5,774 nt of DNA from DASWNP01 sp035537095 (GTDB taxonomy: Bacteria > Acidobacteriota > Blastocatellia > Pyrinomonadales > Pyrinomonadaceae). The stretch is taken from positions 1 to 5,774 of the forward strand of contig DATLMV010000266.1 in the NCBI GenBank assembly GCA_035537095.1. The letters run 5' to 3'. The position numbers and the translations under genes are program-made. Below the pieces are notes generated by a model. The model saw only the letters and a program-made list of their open reading frames with translations. It was not told the DNA's origin and did no database searches. Shown here one piece after another: positions 3,789-5,774 of the stretch (within the stretch, counting starts at the first letter, position 1; every line of letters starts with the position of its first letter).

Positions 3789-5573
3789 ATGCAGCCAGAC
3801 GACATCTCGAACATCGAGTTGTGGGCCGGGGTCGAGTGCACGGTCAACCGTGTCGGCGAAGAGTACTTCGACCAGTTGGAGTTGAACGGCCACGCGCTCC
3901 GGCCCTCTGACCTCGAACTCTTCGCCGGGCTCGGCGTCCGCGCCATGCGTTATCCCGTTCTCTGGGAACGCACCGCGCCCGAAGGTTTGGAGCGCGCCGA
4001 TTGGTCTTGGGCGGATGCACGTCTCGCGCGCCTGCGCGAACTCGGCATCCGCCCCATCGTCGGCCTCGTCCATCACGGCAGCGGGCCGCGCACGACGAGC
4101 CTCGTTGACCCGGCCTTCCCCGAAAAGCTCGCGGCCTACGCGCGCGCCGTCGCCGAGCGTTATCCTCACGTCGAACAGTACACGCCGGTCAACGAACCGC
4201 TCACCACCGCGCGGTTCAGCGGTCTCTACGGCCATTGGTATCCGCACGCTTGCGACGCGCTGACCTTCGCCCGCGCGCTGCTCACGCAATGTCGCGCCGT
4301 CGTGCTCTCGATGCGCGCGATACGCGAAGTCAATCCTGCCGCGCAGCTAATCCAGACGGAAGATTTGGGCAAGACTTTCAGCACGCGCTCTCTGGCTTAT
4401 CAGGCGGAGTTTGAGAACGAGCGTCGCTGGCTCTCTTTCGACCTGCTCGCGGGACGCGTCGGGCGCGGGCATCCGATGCGGCGTTATCTGCTGAAGGTCG
4501 TCGGCGTCGAGGCGTCGGAGCTTGAATGGTTCGAGGCGAACCCGTGCCCGCCGGACATCCTCGGCATCAATCATTACCTGACGAGCGAACGCTTCCTCGA
4601 CGAACGTCTCGCGCGTTATCCCGCGCGGACGCACGGCGGAAACGGCAGGCACAGGTATGCCGATGTCGAGGCCGTGCGCGTGTGCGCGGAAGGTCTGGCG
4701 GGGCCGCGCGCGCTGTTGAAGGAGGCTTGGGAGCGTTACGCTCTGCCGCTCGCGATGACGGAGGCGCATCTGGGTTGCACGCGCGAAGAACAGTTGCGCT
4801 GGTTGAAGGAGGTCTGGGAGGGCGCAGAGAGTTTACGTCGAACGGAGGGCGCGGACGTGCGCGCGGTGACGGCGTGGTCGCTTCTCGGTGCGTACGATTG
4901 GCACAACCTTCTGACGCGCGCCGAGGGACGCTACGAACCCGGCGTCTATGATTTACGCGCGCCGCAGCCGCGCCCGACCGCGCTCGCCGCGATGCTCAAG
5001 GACTTGGCCGCAGGACGCGCGCACGATCATCCGGTGCTGGATGCGCCGGGTTGGTGGCACAGGCTCGAACGCTTGCAGTATCCGCCGCACGCCGCCCAGA
5101 CGGCGACGCCGCAGGGAGTTAAGATGACGAGAGGCACGACGCGGACGCTCTTGATCAACGGCGCGACCGGCACGCTCGGCAAAGCCTTTGCGCGGCTCTG
5201 CGAGGTGCGTGGCCTCTCCTATCGTCTGCTCTCGCGCCGCGAGATGGACATCGCCGACGCGCGCTCGGTCGAGGCCGCGCTCGCGGAGTATGACCCGTGG
5301 GCGGTCGTCAACGCCGCCGGGTACGTGCGCGTGGACGATGCGGAGCGCGAACCCGAAGCGTGCAGGCGCGAGAATGCGTGCGGCCCGTCGGTGCTGGCAG
5401 ACGCTTGCGCGCGGCGCGGCGCGGCCTTGCTGACCTTCTCTTCAGACCTCGTCTTCGACGGCGCGAAGCGCAGTCCTTACACCGAAACAGACAGGCCCGC
5501 GCCGCTCAACATCTACGGGCAGACGAAGGCCGAAGCTGAGGCGCGCGCCCGCGAGTGGGCGGAACGTGCCTGA
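3789..5573 (+). CDS. Fusion of GH1-like domain and RmlD-like nucleotide-sugar reductase, 3' truncated
   Basis: A two-domain protein of 594 residues. Residues about 8-405 form a family 1 glycoside-hydrolase-like TIM barrel. TPVNEP (132-137) carries the acid/base Glu136, GINHYLTSE (259-267) matches the family's GINYYT strand, MTEAH (323-327) carries nucleophile Glu325 in place of the usual TENG, and WSLLGAYDW (363-371) matches WSLLDNFEW. There is no signal peptide, so it is cytoplasmic. After a linker, residues about 452-594 are the first half of an RmlD/extended-SDR domain: NAD(P)-binding GATGTLG (458-464), SSDLVFDG (551-558) and the catalytic pair Tyr576 and Lys580 in YGQTK. RmlD reduces dTDP-4-dehydrorhamnose to dTDP-L-rhamnose and is normally close to 300 residues. 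Here the frame ends after about 142, so the substrate-binding half is missing. None of the three downstream plus frames resembles the missing part, so this is not a simple nonsense mutation or frameshift. The SD at 3773-3780 and the 27-base gap after glf support an operon. The reductase half is probably inactive as it stands; the hydrolase-like half may be intact. Confidence 0.85.
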   Translation: MQPDDISNIELWAGVECTVNRVGEEYFDQLELNGHALRPSDLELFAGLGVRAMRYPVLWERTAPEGLERADWSWADARLARLRELGIRPIVGLVHHGSGPRTTSLVDPAFPEKLAAYARAVAERYPHVEQYTPVNEPLTTARFSGLYGHWYPHACDALTFARALLTQCRAVVLSMRAIREVNPAAQLIQTEDLGKTFSTRSLAYQAEFENERRWLSFDLLAGRVGRGHPMRRYLLKVVGVEASELEWFEANPCPPDILGINHYLTSERFLDERLARYPARTHGGNGRHRYADVEAVRVCAEGLAGPRALLKEAWERYALPLAMTEAHLGCTREEQLRWLKEVWEGAESLRRTEGADVRAVTAWSLLGAYDWHNLLTRAEGRYEPGVYDLRAPQPRPTALAAMLKDLAAGRAHDHPVLDAPGWWHRLERLQYPPHAAQTATPQGVKMTRGTTRTLLINGATGTLGKAFARLCEVRGLSYRLLSRREMDIADARSVEAALAEYDPWAVVNAAGYVRVDDAEREPEACRRENACGPSVLADACARRGAALLTFSSDLVFDGAKRSPYTETDRPAPLNIYGQTKAEAEARAREWAERA

Positions 5574-5580
5574 TGGGGTT

Positions 5581-5774
5581 CTAGTCTTCGTCAAGCTCCG
5601 CAAATTCGAGCTCGTTCACCACTCCCGACGGCACGGCGGCAAAACGACCCAGCGTGTGATCGATCCAGCCGCAGTAGGTTCCCTTGGCCTCGAGCGATAA
5701 CACCGACAATCCCGGATCGAGCGTGCGGTGCACCGCCGCGACGCATCCGCACGGCAGCGGCTTGAACGCTTCGA
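5581..5774 (-). CDS. 3' end of an unrecognised minus-strand gene (63 codons visible, cut by the window edge)
   Basis: Reading leftwards from the right edge, one frame stays open for 63 codons to a TAG whose complement is at 5581-5583. About three quarters of its codons end in G or C, as expected for a real gene here. Visible residues run from EAFKPLPCGC to ELDED. It has cysteines at visible positions 8, 10 and 34, a segment KGTYCGWIDHTLGRF (30-44) and an acidic C-terminus. I recognise no family. It converges on the GH1-RmlD gene with 7 bases between the stop codons and no room for a terminator. The start lies outside the window. Confidence 0.6.
   Translation of the reverse strand, partial: EAFKPLPCGCVAAVHRTLDPGLSVLSLEAKGTYCGWIDHTLGRFAAVPSGVVNELEFAELDED

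Noticed and set aside
5574..5768. Readthrough of the TGA at 5571-5573 into an in-frame continuation of the RmlD domain
   Set aside because: The frame stays open to about 5766 but its translation is Arg/Pro-rich and unlike RmlD; it is the shadow of the minus-strand gene.
1..5774. CRISPR array, tRNA, rRNA or insertion sequence
   Set aside because: No regularly spaced repeats, cloverleaf, rRNA-like sequence, transposase or terminal inverted repeats were seen.

Overview
The window looks like a bacterial chromosome fragment of moderately high GC content, with strongly G/C-biased third codon positions and good Shine-Dalgarno (SD) sequences. No rRNA or other taxonomic marker is present. The gene style, the small zinc-ribbon/PAS pair and the glycan cluster remind me of Acidobacteriota (Blastocatellia-like soil bacteria). 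That is an impression from memory, not something the sequence proves.

Layout. (1) 59-685: two small plus-strand genes. One encodes a 62-residue CxxC...CxxC protein. The other is a single PAS domain closely resembling photoactive yellow protein (PYP) but without the chromophore-binding cysteine. (2) 686-1240: a 555-base stretch without a confident gene. It holds a promoter-like region at 742-781 (a sigma-54-like -24/-12 pair overlapping a sigma-70-like -35/-10 pair, with a 14-base palindrome between the latter) and then a run of inverted repeats from 843 to 1196. The run ends about 45 bases before the next gene, as expected of a long structured 5' leader. (3) 1241-5573: three plus-strand genes with gaps of 55 and 27 bases, forming a probable operon: a GT-B glycosyltransferase, UDP-galactopyranose mutase (glf), and a fusion of a family 1 glycoside-hydrolase-like domain to an RmlD-like nucleotide-sugar reductase. 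(4) 5581-5774: the 3' end of an unrecognised minus-strand gene, converging on the fusion gene with only 7 bases between.

How the genes may work together. Glf makes UDP-galactofuranose. The glycosyltransferase could use this or another nucleotide sugar to build a surface glycan. The RmlD-like half would normally reduce a 4-keto sugar nucleotide to a deoxysugar nucleotide such as dTDP-L-rhamnose. This suggests a cytoplasmic module for a cell-surface polysaccharide or glycolipid containing galactofuranose and a deoxysugar. The long leader suggests control at the promoter and possibly at transcript elongation.

Most unusual points: the structured leader, the GH1-RmlD fusion, the abrupt loss of the second half of its RmlD domain exactly where the convergent gene begins, and the PYP-like protein without its chromophore cysteine.
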